Below are positions 1 through 10,668 of a stretch of 64,000 bases of DNA, in pieces; positions within the stretch are counted from its first letter, which is position 1; every line of letters starts with the position of its first letter. The notes beneath the pieces are model-generated. The model worked only from the letters and a program-made list of their open reading frames with translations, was not told where the DNA came from and made no database searches. The stretch is from Bullera alba (lineage: Eukaryota > Basidiomycota > Tremellomycetes > Tremellales > Bulleraceae): positions 7,651,198 through 7,715,197 of the forward strand of contig BCIX01000001.1 in NCBI GenBank assembly GCA_001600095.1, given 5' to 3'. Made by a program: the position numbers and the translations under genes.

Positions 1-1
1 A

Positions 2-1055
2 CAATACTCTGGTGCATCGCTCTCCGCAGCGCGGAAACTGTCCAGCGGGGCGACAGATATCGCAATAAACTGGAGTGGTGGGTTGCATCATGCCAAGAAG
101 GGCGAGGCGAGCGGGTTCTGCTATGTCAACGACATTGTGCTTGCCATATTGGAGCTGCTGAGGTATGTTAATGACAATATGACTCTCGCTAATGCCTAGG
201 TACCACTCGCGAGTCTTGTACATCGACATCGATATCCACCATGGCGATGGAGTACAAGAAGCGTTCTACCTCTCGAACCGAGTTTTAACGGTGTCATTCC
301 ACAAGTACGCCGCCGACTTCTTCCCCGGTACCGGCAATTTATCAGAGACAGGCTCAGAGCTGGGCAAATACTTTTCGTTGAATGTTCCTCTACAAGATGG
401 TATCGACGACGAAAGCTATATATCGCTGTTCAAGGCGGTGATGGAGCCGACGATAACGACCTTTCAACCTGAATCGATCGTTCTGCAGTGCGGCGCGGAT
501 TCGCTTGGTTGTGATCGACTTGGAACATTCAATCTCTCAATTGCGGCACACGGAGAATGTGTGAATTTCATCAAATCCTTCAATCTGCCACTACTCGTCT
601 TGGGCGGGGGTGGCTATCGTCAAAGCAGCGTAGCCAGGTGTTGGGCGTACGAGACTGGTCTTCTGACCGGAGTAACATTACCAGATCAACTCCCCGACAA
701 CAACTACTATCAATTCTTTGGGCCCGATTACAGCCTCCATCCGCCATTGACCGGTCATATACAAAATCTCAACTCGAAGCAAAGCTTGGAAAGGATTCGA
801 GTGACGATCAGAGAAAAGCTTCGGTATCTCAACGGCGCGCCAAGTGTGCAAATGCAAGAAATACCCCCGGATTTGATGGGATTCTTGGCAAATGAGGAGA
901 GGTCTCAATCCGAGAGGGAGGAAGATGTTCTGGGCAATGGGGAGGCGGGAGAACGGAGATTTGATGGCAAGCTGAAAGATGGGGAGTGGATGGATGCTGA
1001 AGAAGGCGGGATTGGGGATGGTGGGACACATCGGAAGCGATCAAGGGTAATATAA
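2..1055 (+). CDS. HOS2: Class I histone deacetylase, Hos2/HDAC3-like (5' partial)
   Basis: Exons <2-162 and 200-1055, intron 163-199 (37 nt); the upstream part lies outside the window, leaving 338 residues. It removes acetyl groups from histone lysines in the nucleus, probably in a Set3/SMRT-type corepressor complex. Visible catalytic parts are the GLHHAKK His pair, metal ligands in DIDIHHGDG and [11 protein letters not shown], and the GGGGY tyrosine. The stretches [17 protein letters not shown] and LNGAPSVQ match the HDAC3/Hos2 branch better than Rpd3. Oddity: after the catalytic tyrosine the normal TxRN is RQSS, so the arginine that binds inositol phosphate in HDAC1/3 is serine. The acidic charged tail after PPDLMGFL is unremarkable. 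The family call is sure; the Hos2 assignment is probable. Confidence 0.9.
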
Positions 1056-1175
1056 TCGGGTTGGTGCCATACTATCAAAAGTTCACTGTCATTTGTTGTA
1101 TGTAGTACTTGTTACAGGTTGTTCTAATGCTATACTCAATGCTAGATATGTGTTGATCTACTCGTCTATCCCCGC

Positions 1176-3104
1176 TCACTTGACCTTTCTCCGTGCGCCA
1201 GAACGCCACAACCGACGGGCCGCCATGACAACCAGCCCGAAAATACTCTGAGCCAGCACGAGCCGCAAAATCCACGTCCAGGAGTCCGATTGTGTCAGAC
1301 CTGACACGAGGTTGCTCGCGCGGTAAGACCTGGAGTCTAGATGGGAGCGATGTTCGACTTCCTCGGTACCAAAGTCGTTGGCGGGGGCGAGATACAGATT
1401 GAGACGATGCTGAACATCCAGCAAAACCTCGTATTGCCATTCGCTCATGCTCGACATTTCTTGATCCCAAGTACGGATTGAAGACCTGAGGTTCTGCGCC
1501 GTTTCAAGAAGAGCGTGATGTCTCGCTTCTATCGCTGAGACCCGCATTTCCAGTGCCACCAAGGTCGAGAGCACTTGTGGTGATATAGATGTTTGGCCGT
1601 TTTTGACACCATGGCCCGGTGAATGATTGTCGGCAGACCGAGCCAGGATATCAATCCGGCGCCCGAGAACCTCGATTGCTTCAAGCATCCTCGTCTGAGA
1701 ATGCTCGAGTATCTCGTCCATGACCGTTGAGCCTGTAGAGAATTCCGCCTGAGACGAGCCCGCAGCTTCCAGATCGACGGCTGCTTCGGGTGCAATTTCC
1801 GGAGTGGCTTGTTCAACTGGGCGCATTGGTGGCAGTTTTGCCCTCTGTTCTTGAACGACAGGCTCGATACCATCGATGCAGACGACTGCTTAGTCAGCGC
1901 TGATCCGAGTCGTGGAGGACTCACTGTATTCAAAGGGGTGCTCTGCGAATCCCGACTGGATTTTGCTATCCGTAATCAGACCTGGGTACGCCACAAAAGG
2001 CATTGGCGAGGGATTTACAGGGTCGTCAAAGCAGCGATCCGATTTGACACCCTGATGCGTGGCTTCGTCCCAATTGTCCATGATCGTCCAGTCTTTCAGT
2101 CCTGCAGCAGCTATGCCATAGCCCATGTATTTGCCGCGCAACCCATTTGCGGTTACCGCACCTCCCTTGAGAACCGTCTCCGTATCGTCCGACCACACTG
2201 CTGACCCGAGGCCGATTCCAACTCTGATTATCCGGGCAGCTGCGTCTATGATGTTGCCCTTGATAGTAGTGCCGGTATAGTCTCCGTCAAAAGGTGTCGA
2301 GTCGACCAATAGAATTCCAGCCATGGCCGATCTCGACCGGGTGGATATACTGTTGGCGTGGACTATTGTGCCTGGAGAGCAGTAAACGACAATGGCGGCA
2401 TCGGTATTGTCGAAAAAGGTGTTGTCCCGGATAGTTGAATCTCGACATGCGATACTGACCCCATCCGCCAATGGTCGACCTATCGGAGACATTTCTGGAT
2501 CCGGACCGTCCACCTCAGGGTCAAACTCCTCTCCAACAGGTCCGATCTCATTCTTCTCTATCACGGCACCCTTGCACTGCAGCTTGTCCCCCTCGCGGAC
2601 GTGGAGTGCGGTGAAACCTCGAGGATCTCTAATCCAGCAATGCTTTACCACTTGACCCTCGTTCCCTCCAATGACCACCAGAGCCGTCGCCAAGCTAGCG
2701 TCCACTATCCTTCCCAGCCTATCCCTACTTCCATCGACGATGAGATTGCTGACGGCGACCCTTGCACACCGCCTGCAGTCTCCCTGCACTGCAGTGCCAA
2801 AATCGCCGTTGATGAGGAGAGTCGCCCTCTCCGAACCGGTGGGGTATCCGTACGTGGCGAGCTCTTGATCCGCCGCTGTAAAGGTGATGGTCCCCGTCAA
2901 GCGATATACCTTGGAGGGGCATAGAAAGACCTTTGTGCCGGGGCCGCCGTCGGTGAAAGCTTGATTGATATTGTTGTAGTCGGCGAAACGCAAGCAGTTC
3001 GGAGCTGCCAACAAGACCGGCAGGCTCAGCAACCAGAGAAATATCAGGCGGCTGGCTGCCCATCCTATACTCGGCGGGCTGTAGGCGCCACCGCCATGAC
3101 TCAT
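1176..3104 (-). CDS. Membrane-anchored right-handed beta-helix protein
   Basis: Two exons (3104-1925, 1885-1176) with a 39-nt intron whose removal keeps the frame; 629 residues. Residues ~18-34 are a hydrophobic signal or anchor (FLWLLSLPVLLAAP). Residues ~35-390 carry short repeated strands with Asn/Asp/Gly turns (IEKNEIGP, IRDNTFFDN, IKGNIIDAA) and eight or more cysteines, as in pectate-lyase-like parallel beta-helices. Next come a Pro/Glu-rich linker, a probable coiled coil (~470-560), one transmembrane segment (WILRLVLAQSIFGLVVMAA) and a basic tail. It looks like an extracellular or lumenal helix held by a C-terminal membrane anchor. No polysaccharide-lyase catalytic set is recognised, so activity is unknown. 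It is convergent with the HDAC (120 bp) and divergent from the methyltransferase. Confidence 0.72.
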
Positions 3105-3345
3105 GTTTGGCCAGAGATGAATGAAAGTCGACGCGAGGATGTGTGTGATTACACAGATCGAGGAAAAACATCAATAATGTTGTTCCGACTTCCGAAGTGC
3201 CAACACCCGACGCGTCGGAGACACATTACGTAAGTCTTAGCAGACTGACCTGGCGGGCCAGCGTCTTCACAGCTGCGGTCAGACTACCAACAGACTACTT
3301 ACCTCGTTGTCGGCCTTCAGCACACATTAAGGCATCCACTGCCCG

Positions 3346-4433
3346 TTGGAGAACGGCAGGATGCACCCTTTTCTCATAGCAGTGGCCGCGTTGCCATTGA
3401 TATTCAGGGTCATTCCAGCAATCGTGCCAGCAAGCTATTTAGAATCCTACAATTACTGGAGCTCGGAAGAGCTCAATCGGCTGCCAGGCGAGGGCCGGGC
3501 GTCGAGGCAATGGCGGAATATCGGTTATTGGAAGGTAGGTCATTCGCAGTCGACTACAAGCTGATTGCTTCATTAGGATACGGATGTGTACCCGGAAGCC
3601 GCGGAAGCACTAGCCAAGAAATTACTCGACTTTGCGAATATCAGCTCAAGCGGATCAGTCCTAGGTGCGTCAATCTCGACGACAGTGGCTGATACGCAGA
3701 TATCGCTCATGGCTGTGGGGAGTCGTTATCCCTCCATCTCTCGACCACTCCTCCGCCTCAAGCGTTATACGGTCTGACTTCGCTGTCCTCGGAGACTCTG
3801 GCCGCCGGGGAGCTCATCCAGGCCAGACACCCCGACACCCAAACCGTCATCAAGCTTGAAACTGGCTCTGCGACATTCAGGCCGACCAAAGACTTTTCGC
3901 ATCCGCTCAACCCTATGAAAGGCTACCTCGGGAAGGAAACCCCGTCAGAAGCCGACGACGACGAGGACGACAACGATGCCTACCTACAAGATACAACAGG
4001 GCAGTCTACGCGTTATGACTTGGTGTATGTGCTGGACGCCGTGTACCATTTCACCCCAGCAGTACCCTACTTCGCAGCATCGGTCCTTCCAGTCCTCACG
4101 CCTGGGACTGGAGTGCTCGCCTATACCGACATACTCCCTCCGCCTGATCTATCTGCTGTCCTGGGTCACTTGGTGCTACCGCCTCTGGTTGGTGTTCCCG
4201 CCAAGAACCTAGTGTCACGACCGAAAAGCCTGGAGGAGTATCGCGCGCTGCTGGAACGCATTGGATATGTGGATGTTGTGATCGAGGACTGGAGCAGCGA
4301 TGTTTGGGCAGGGTTTGCTAAAAACCTATCGGACAGGGGTATGATGTGGTCTGTAGTCGGGCGAGTTGCGAGGTGGGCGGATGCGGCGGGCTGGAAGTTT
4401 GTGGCTGTTCGAGGTAGACGACCGGATATCTAA
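3346..4433 (+). CDS. Class I SAM-dependent methyltransferase, membrane-anchored
   Basis: Exons 3346-3534, 3577-3664, 3700-4433; 336 residues. The N-terminus (FLIAVAALPLIFRVIPAIV) is a likely membrane anchor or signal. After splicing, SVLDIAHGCGES forms the glycine-rich SAM-binding loop, and YDLVYVLDAVYHF fits the later acidic/aromatic motif of Rossmann methyltransferases. An acidic insert (~195-210, EADDDEDDNDAY) interrupts the core. ATG 3346 was taken as start; ATG 3361 is in frame and also possible. The substrate is unknown: similar fungal proteins are annotated only as methyltransferases. Its stop codon overlaps that of the convergent RAD18 gene. Confidence 0.75.
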
Positions 4434-5637
4434 TCTACCTCGATGGGTGAATCTTTGCCGTTTCCTTTTTTGGACCGATTTAGGATGTCCTGCCTCAATC
4501 GTTCGAAATCTCCTTTCTTGTCGCGAGCATACTTGGCGAGTCCGTCACTGGTCGCCAACTGCTGAACCGCGTCGTCCTTTCCCCGATCTTTATCTCGTTT
4601 CCTGGAGGCTTCAGTCTCGTTGAGCATCGCTCTGAGCGCAGACAAGGATTTAGGACGGTCGGTGTCGAGATTCGAGTTGAAGAGGATGATCCACTGCTGG
4701 ACTCGAGCCTGCAAAGTCAATTTATCGCCGGTTGTCGGTAATTCGTAGTCCTACGATGTCAGATATGCCTGTATGGCTCCAGACTCACCGACAACAGTTC
4801 TCGGAGTTCGCTCGGGGTGGCTATCGCGTAGTTTGGCTTTGTCATGCGTTTCATCTCCACACTACGCTGTCAGAGCCCGCAAGACTGAGGTGCACTCACC
4901 CCTTCTCCTTGCTCTTCCCTGCGCCAGCAAACACTTTCTTCCAGTCCGACTTTTGGTTTCCCGATTCGATACCCTTGGCCTTTGGAGGCGGGCAGCCTTT
5001 GTCGATGTGAACTGGAATTGCCGCTATGGGCATACGAGCGGAGCATAGAGGACAAGGAGCCTCGTCTGTCCGTCAGCAAGTATCATTACACCAACTCACG
5101 CACCATTCTCGGAGAGTTCAGTCGCTTGGCCCGCACCTGCAGCGTTACTGCCGCCGCTTTCCGATGGGACCTGGTCATTGCTGCGGCGCCTCTTGCCGGT
5201 GTGCGGAGCCCGTGCGATGGCTCGAGATGGACCAGCATGAGTGGTGAGTGATTGTACTAAGACGGGTCTGACTTTAGCGCGGTGAATTAAGAGTGGACGT
5301 ACCTGGCTTCCTCCCACGAGTCGGCAATTTCTTCCAGCGCTCGATTCCGTCGAATCGAGGCTTCTGCTGCTGGAGCATCACAGGTGGGGCATCTCTTGTC
5401 TTTCATGGAGTCGAGGAACGATCGAATACACTGAGGTCAGCAGAGCTCGTCTCTGGTAGGACTCACTTCAGAGCAGAAGGAGTGTCCGCAAGTGATGCTG
5501 ACCGGACCGCGAAAGAGTTCCTTGCAGATTTGGCATACGATAGACTTGTCAAGACGCAGAAGTTTGGGCTGGTTTGCGGGTATCTGAGCCGGCTCATCTT
5601 TCAGAGAGGCCAGAAGCGGGTGATCCCTCATCTCCAT
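4430..5637 (-). CDS. RAD18: Postreplication-repair E3 ubiquitin ligase Rad18
   Basis: Six exons (5637-5467, 5430-5303, 5267-5104, 5065-4900, 4861-4789, 4750-4430) give 340 residues. Rad18 with Rad6 mono-ubiquitinates PCNA at stalled forks. All expected modules are present in order: a C3HC4 RING (C35, C38, C50, H52, C55, C58, C71, C74), a UBZ4 zinc finger (CPLC...HIDKGC), and a SAP DNA-binding domain (TPSELRELLSDYELPTTGDK) followed by a basic tail that may hold the Rad6-binding helix. It is shorter than yeast Rad18 (487 aa), mainly through compact linkers. The RING and UBZ motifs are completed only by splicing, which supports the junctions. Confidence 0.9.
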
Positions 5638-5900
5638 GACGAGCGATCGCTCCGCTATGCCAAGTATGACGGGCAGAATAGTGAAGGGAAGGCGAGGTAA
5701 TGTTCAAGGTGTTCAGGTGAGTCAACTCGCATCGAACGCGTAGTTGGGTGGCAAAAACCAAAAACGCAGGCACAAACCAAATTACGTAACAAGATAGTGT
5801 CCGCCTGCAGACGTCCGCCCAAAATGTCCGTGACCGCTCTACCTCGTCAACAACGTCGACGAAGCTGTTGACGGCGACACTGACAACACTCAAGGCGATC

Positions 5901-7347
5901 ATGGGTGGGTCCTCAGCTGGTGCGGAGACTTTGAGCTCACATCAACATCAGGCAATGCGACGCTCTTGCTTGCGCTAGCCTTTTTGGTCCTATATGTCGT
6001 GATATGGGCTATCTGCCTGATAGGCTGGAGGACAGCGTACGCAATGGGCCTGACTGCACAGTATACTGACTCTTGCAGGTATCTACGCTATAGTGGGAAG
6101 TCGATTCCATCGTCATTGGTCACTCGACCGTCTGGTGCTGTCCCTGGAGTCACCATCATACGTCCCATCTGCGGTCTCGACGATAATCTCTACAATGCCT
6201 TGGAATCATCTATGAACCTGGATTACCCAACCTACGAGATCATTTTCGCTCTCCAGGACCAGGATGATGAAGCGATTCCGGTGGTCAAGATGCTGATGGA
6301 GAAGCATCCACAGATAGAAGCGAAGATCGTGATAGGTGAGACTACTGGGAAGACCAAGCTGACTGTAGATGATCGTCAGGTGGGAGTGAATCCAAAGATC
6401 AACAATCTCATGGCGCCATTCGAACAAGCACGATACGATCTGCTATGGGTCATCGACTCAACGATATATGTCCAGCCTCAGGTACTGGGCCATACTGTCG
6501 AAGCGTTTGTTGGCAACACGCACGACGAGGAGGCCACGTTGTCGAAAGGCCCACCGGAGCGGGGAGAAGTTGGTCTAGTCCACCACGTTCCCTTGGCGGT
6601 GGTATACCAGAGGACATGGGGCAGTCTCATCGAACAGGCGTTTTTGAACACCACACACGCCAAGATGTATCTTGCCATCGTGAGTTGCATTCAAGTTCTC
6701 GGCTCACGCGGCAGAACACTCTTGCGGTAGATTCTTGCGTCATGGGCAAGTCCAACATGTATTCAAAGGCGAATATCGCTCGTTTGACGACCCCTTCGCC
6801 CACACTCCGACAACTTCCGAATCCACCAACCGGTCTCGCTGGATTCGGCCCATTTCTGGCAGAAGACAATATGATCGCTTTGTCAATCTGGCACGAGCTC
6901 GGACTGAAGCATGCCATGTCGCCGGATGTCGCTTTCGACTTTTTGGGCGCGCTCTCGGTTCGAGACTACATCATGCGCAGGGTCCGATGGATCCGCGTCC
7001 GCAAGAAGATGACGCCGCTGATCGCTGTCATCCTCGAGCCGTTTACCGAATCGATCGTATGCGGGGTTTATGGTAGTTGGGCCTTTTCCAGGGTATTTGG
7101 TGCTACCGCGACATCTCTTTTCGTCGTCCACATGGTCCTCTGGCTGTTGGTGGACCTGAGCGTCAGGCATTCGCTGGAAACCAACAGCAGCGGACCGCCA
7201 GCCAGTACGGTGGTGTTTGTGATTGCTTGGATGGCGAGGGAAGTGATGGCTCTGCCGATATGGCTATATGGTATCACAAGCTCCACCGTCACATGGAGAG
7301 GGAAGAGCTATGAAATACTAGCATCGGGTGAAGCTCGGCGCCTATAG
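5901..7347 (+). CDS. GCS1: Ceramide glucosyltransferase (GT21)
   Basis: Makes glucosylceramide from UDP-glucose and ceramide on Golgi/ER membranes, a sphingolipid important for growth and virulence in related yeasts. Exons 5901-5904 (ATGG only), 5952-6679, 6715-7347; 454 residues. Visible GT21 parts are an N-terminal TM (TLLLALAFLVLYVVIW), PICGLDDN, WVIDSTIYV, the acidic site AEDNM, the R-R-x-R-W-like stretch RRVRWIRVRK, and C-terminal TM helices. The start is the least certain point: the open frame before 5952 has no ATG, and a 4-nt first exon with consensus donor GTGGGT gives MGNATLLL. Intron 2 (35 nt) is certain because it joins two conserved blocks. Divergent from RAD18. Confidence 0.93.
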
Positions 7348-7746
7348 AGGCGAGCAGTTGCCGGGTACCACGCGCGCGCTCGCGTTATCGTATGCAACCG
7401 CCTCATAGACATTAGATCTCTGTGTGGCCTTGACCGACGACCCCTGCAGCAGCTCACGAGCATCGCGGCTCCACGCTTAGAGCCTTACGATGGCATTGCA
7501 CACCCGTTGCTCCGCCGGAGTGCGCGCTCAGCGCCCCGTGATGTGCCAACCAGCCATCGGCGATCGCCGACGCGAATGAGCGTCATATGATTTGCGCCGC
7601 TGATCCGCCGGCCGGTGTGGTCACGGTCAAGTGTGCGCTCTCTCCTTTGAACAGGTGGATTTTGACATGTTGACATCCAGCGTCCTCCACTGCAGAACTC
7701 GAACAGTCACACTCTAGACAGGCAGCCTGTCAATAGGGCTGCAGGG
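7348..7746. other. Intergenic, promoter of the sugar transporter
   Basis: About 400 bp between the GCS1 stop and the transporter ATG, containing a short GC-rich CG-repeat stretch near 7370-7390. No coding frame with splice support and no RNA gene seen. Confidence 0.6.
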
Positions 7747-10307
7747 ATGCCAGCCGCAGCCGAGCCGGCCAAGCCTAATGGTCACAAGTACACCTCCCTG
7801 TCGTCCTTGCTACGAGCAGAAAACACTCCCAACCGCAATGACGACCCCGAGAATGGCCGGAGTCGGTCTCGAGAGCGCGGAAAGAAGGAAGGCGAGAAGA
7901 AGAAGGCGTTGAGCACATGGCATATGATGGCCTTGACGATCTCCATGGGAGGTAGTCAAGTGAGTGCGCGCAAATATACGTTGACTGACATGTAGATTGC
8001 TTGGACAGTGTACGTGAATCTGCGACGAGCAGCGACTGATGTTCAGTGAACTGGGCTATGGAACTCCTTACCTCCTTTCACTTGGTCTCTCTGAATCGCT
8101 CACGTCTTTGGTATGGCTTGCCGGGCCAATCTCTGGTCTCGTCGCTCAACCTCTCATTGGTGCCATCTCCGACTCGTCTCACTCCAAATACCGGCGGCGG
8201 TATTGGATCGTCATGGCAACCGCCCTTCTCATTGTCAGTGGACTTGGTCTGGCCTTTACAGAAGCCATAGCCAAGTCCTTTGTGGATCTGCTCGGCGGAG
8301 GACAAGGAGACTGGGATCCAAAGAGCGTGAAGATGGTGAGTCCTGTAAGATGGCCACTGCTCATCACGCAGGTCAAGAATGCTGCGATTGGCATCGCGGT
8401 CTTCTCCTTCTATTGCTTGGACTTTGCATTGAACGCGTAAGTCCACGTCTAGGAACCTCGCTAAGGTTCTTAGACTGCAAGCGTCACTGCGAAATCTGGT
8501 CCTGGATGTGACACCTGGCGAGCAGCTCGCCTCGGCCAATGCTTGGCACGGTCGTTTCAACCATGTCGGGAACATTGTCGGCTTCACCATGGGTGTGTCC
8601 TACGAGGAAATGTCAGCTGACAGATAGGCTTCCTCAATCTGTCACATGTTCCTATCATATCACTGGTCGGCGGTGGACAGTTTAGAAAGGGTGAGCCCCC
8701 TAAATTCCAGCATCGCTAATGTAGCAAGTCTGCATTGTTGCGTTGATCCTTTTGACGATAACTGTCTGGATCACATGCTGGACCCAAGAGGAAGATGAGA
8801 GGGAAAACATCTTTGGCGAGCGGAGATCGTGAGTGCATGTCCTGGGTAACACTGACCGCTAGTAAATTCACGGATATCATACACACAATCTACGAAGCCG
8901 TGAAGCACCTGCCAAAGCCTGTCCGAAGGGTTTGCATCGTGAGTTAATAGTCCTTGGTCAGCACTAATAGCACAGGTACAAATCGCCGCATTCATGGGCT
9001 GGTTCCCGTACCTTTTCTACTCGACAACATATGTGGCAGAAGTCATGGCCAATGAACTAGGTCACGAGCCAGACATCGACAAGGCCACGCGGGCGGGTAG
9101 CTTTGCTCTACTCATATACTCCACGGGTAAATCCTCATGGCCTTGGCTCTTCGCTGACGTCTACAGTCGCCATCGTTGCCGGCACATTGCTGCCATACTT
9201 GAACGCACGTGATCGCCGATTGTTGAAACCGCCGGTTGAGGATGAAGATGCAGACGATGAGGATCTGGAAATCGATCGCGTCCGCGAACTCGTCAGGCAA
9301 TGGAGAGCCGAAGCCGCTCGACAAGGCCGGCCACTCAAGCTCCCTACCAGTATGTCTGGAGAATCTGGCATATCTTCTGATGCCGTCTCAGTGCCGTTCA
9401 TGCTTCGCAATATCTGGACCGCAGGTCTGCTACTGTTTGCTGCAATTATGGGCTCGACCTTTTTCATCACCAAAGTCTGGCAGGTGGGTTCCGGTTGGGT
9501 GTATGAGGCCTGACGAACAGGCAACTGTCGCAATCGCCTTGGTTGGGATCTGCTGGGCCATCGCCTGCTGGGTGCCGTTTGCGTGAGTACTTCCGCACCG
9601 ACTCCACTGACGGTTGATTAGTATCATTATGGAGGTCAGCCCTGACCCCACTTGTTTGAAGGCTTCTGACATTTTGAGTAGTTCCTCAAAGAGATGGACG
9701 ACTCGACCAAGACACCAGCACCGTCCAGTCACCAGAACGCCGAAAGACGCCCGATACACTCGAGAGCGTTCTCTCAACCGGCAAACGTATGGAGGTCACA
9801 ACCGGCTAGTCCTGTGGTGCACAACGAGCGGAGCCCACTATCTCGGAGCTACTCGACAGCTGATATACTCAGCGCGGAGGAGGATCTGGCATATACTGGT
9901 GGCGGACAGGTCGCAGGTGGCACGATCATGGGCATACACAACCTCGCCATCGTGTTTCCCCAGTTCATCGTGGGTCAAAAGCGCGATATTGAGCTGACGA
10001 TAGATTGCCATTGTGGCGTACCTGATATTCAGAATTGCGGATGGTGAGACTGAACCTGGCACGACGGTCGGAAAGACCGGTGTCGCGTGGGTGCTTCGAT
10101 TTGGTGGCCTCATGGCGTTGGTGAGTGGCAAGTACAATCGAGTCGGCCGCGCTGACAAGACTCAGATCGGTGCCCTCATCTCACGTAAAGTACCACCCAC
10201 CAAGACGGAAAAGGTGAGCCAGAGCCCGACGAGCGCGACATGAGCTGACCTGAATTTAGGCTATGAGGCGCCGACTCGCTGAGATGCGTGAAGAAAGCGA
10301 GGAGTGA
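7747..10307 (+). CDS. SUT/GPH-family sugar:proton symporter (Sut1-like)
   Basis: Sixteen exons: 7747-7959, 7996-8009, 8047-8335, 8372-8436, 8474-8592, 8628-8690, 8729-8828, 8863-8938, 8976-9126, 9167-9483, 9521-9582, 9622-9634, 9682-9969, 10004-10120, 10166-10213, 10260-10307; 660 residues. It resembles fungal and plant sucrose/maltose:proton symporters: a first helix with GGSQIAWTVELGYGTPYLLSLG, then WLAGPISGLVAQPLIG and SDSSHSKYRRRY. About twelve hydrophobic segments alternate with long charged cytosolic loops (~340-390, and a Ser/Pro-rich loop at ~510-590). It probably imports alpha-glucosides at the plasma membrane; the substrate is inferred from the family. Exons of 14 and 13 nt were needed to keep the frame. 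Intron 8336-8371 is stop-free and a multiple of three. Confidence 0.88.
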
Positions 10308-10668
10308 GGTCGGCTTCTACAGTCCTGTGCCAATGTTTCAGACTCGGTCAAGTGAATGTACAGCCTGTATGCTTCTGTCTACCAGTATGAGCATGACATC
10401 TAAGAGGAGGAAGCAAGCATGAGCAAGGGAGGCAGAGCATGACTGCGCTGAGCATTGCAAGCTACTAGCTAGCCTACTTAGCTAGATAGGCTGGAGGATG
10501 TGGGAATGGAGCCCCACAGGCCGCATCCCGGGCGTACTCTGCATCAACATCATCCCCGCCGGGAAAGCCTACATCCTGGTTCATTCCTGCTCGTACTCTG
10601 CGCGAATACTACAATCTGGCTCACCAGCAGCATCAGTCAGAGACCTTCGTCGACGGTGGACAGCTGCC
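10308..10668. other. Intergenic, SEC8 promoter
   Basis: 361 bp with a cluster of CTAGC/TAGCTA words near 10460-10490. An in-frame upstream ATG (10498) would add 57 residues to Sec8, but these look non-coding. Confidence 0.5.

Noticed and set aside
4757..5700. Several 60-130 codon + strand frames opposite RAD18
   Set aside because: They are shadows of the minus-strand exons and introns; none matches a family or has a start in good context.
8672..8730. Splice at TGTAG (8724) in the transporter
   Set aside because: It puts the following helix out of frame; the acceptor AAG four bases on restores VCIVALILL.
10498..10668. 57-residue N-terminal extension of Sec8
   Set aside because: In frame, but composition and lack of similarity suggest 5' UTR; ATG 10669 starts the Ser/Pro-rich head normally.
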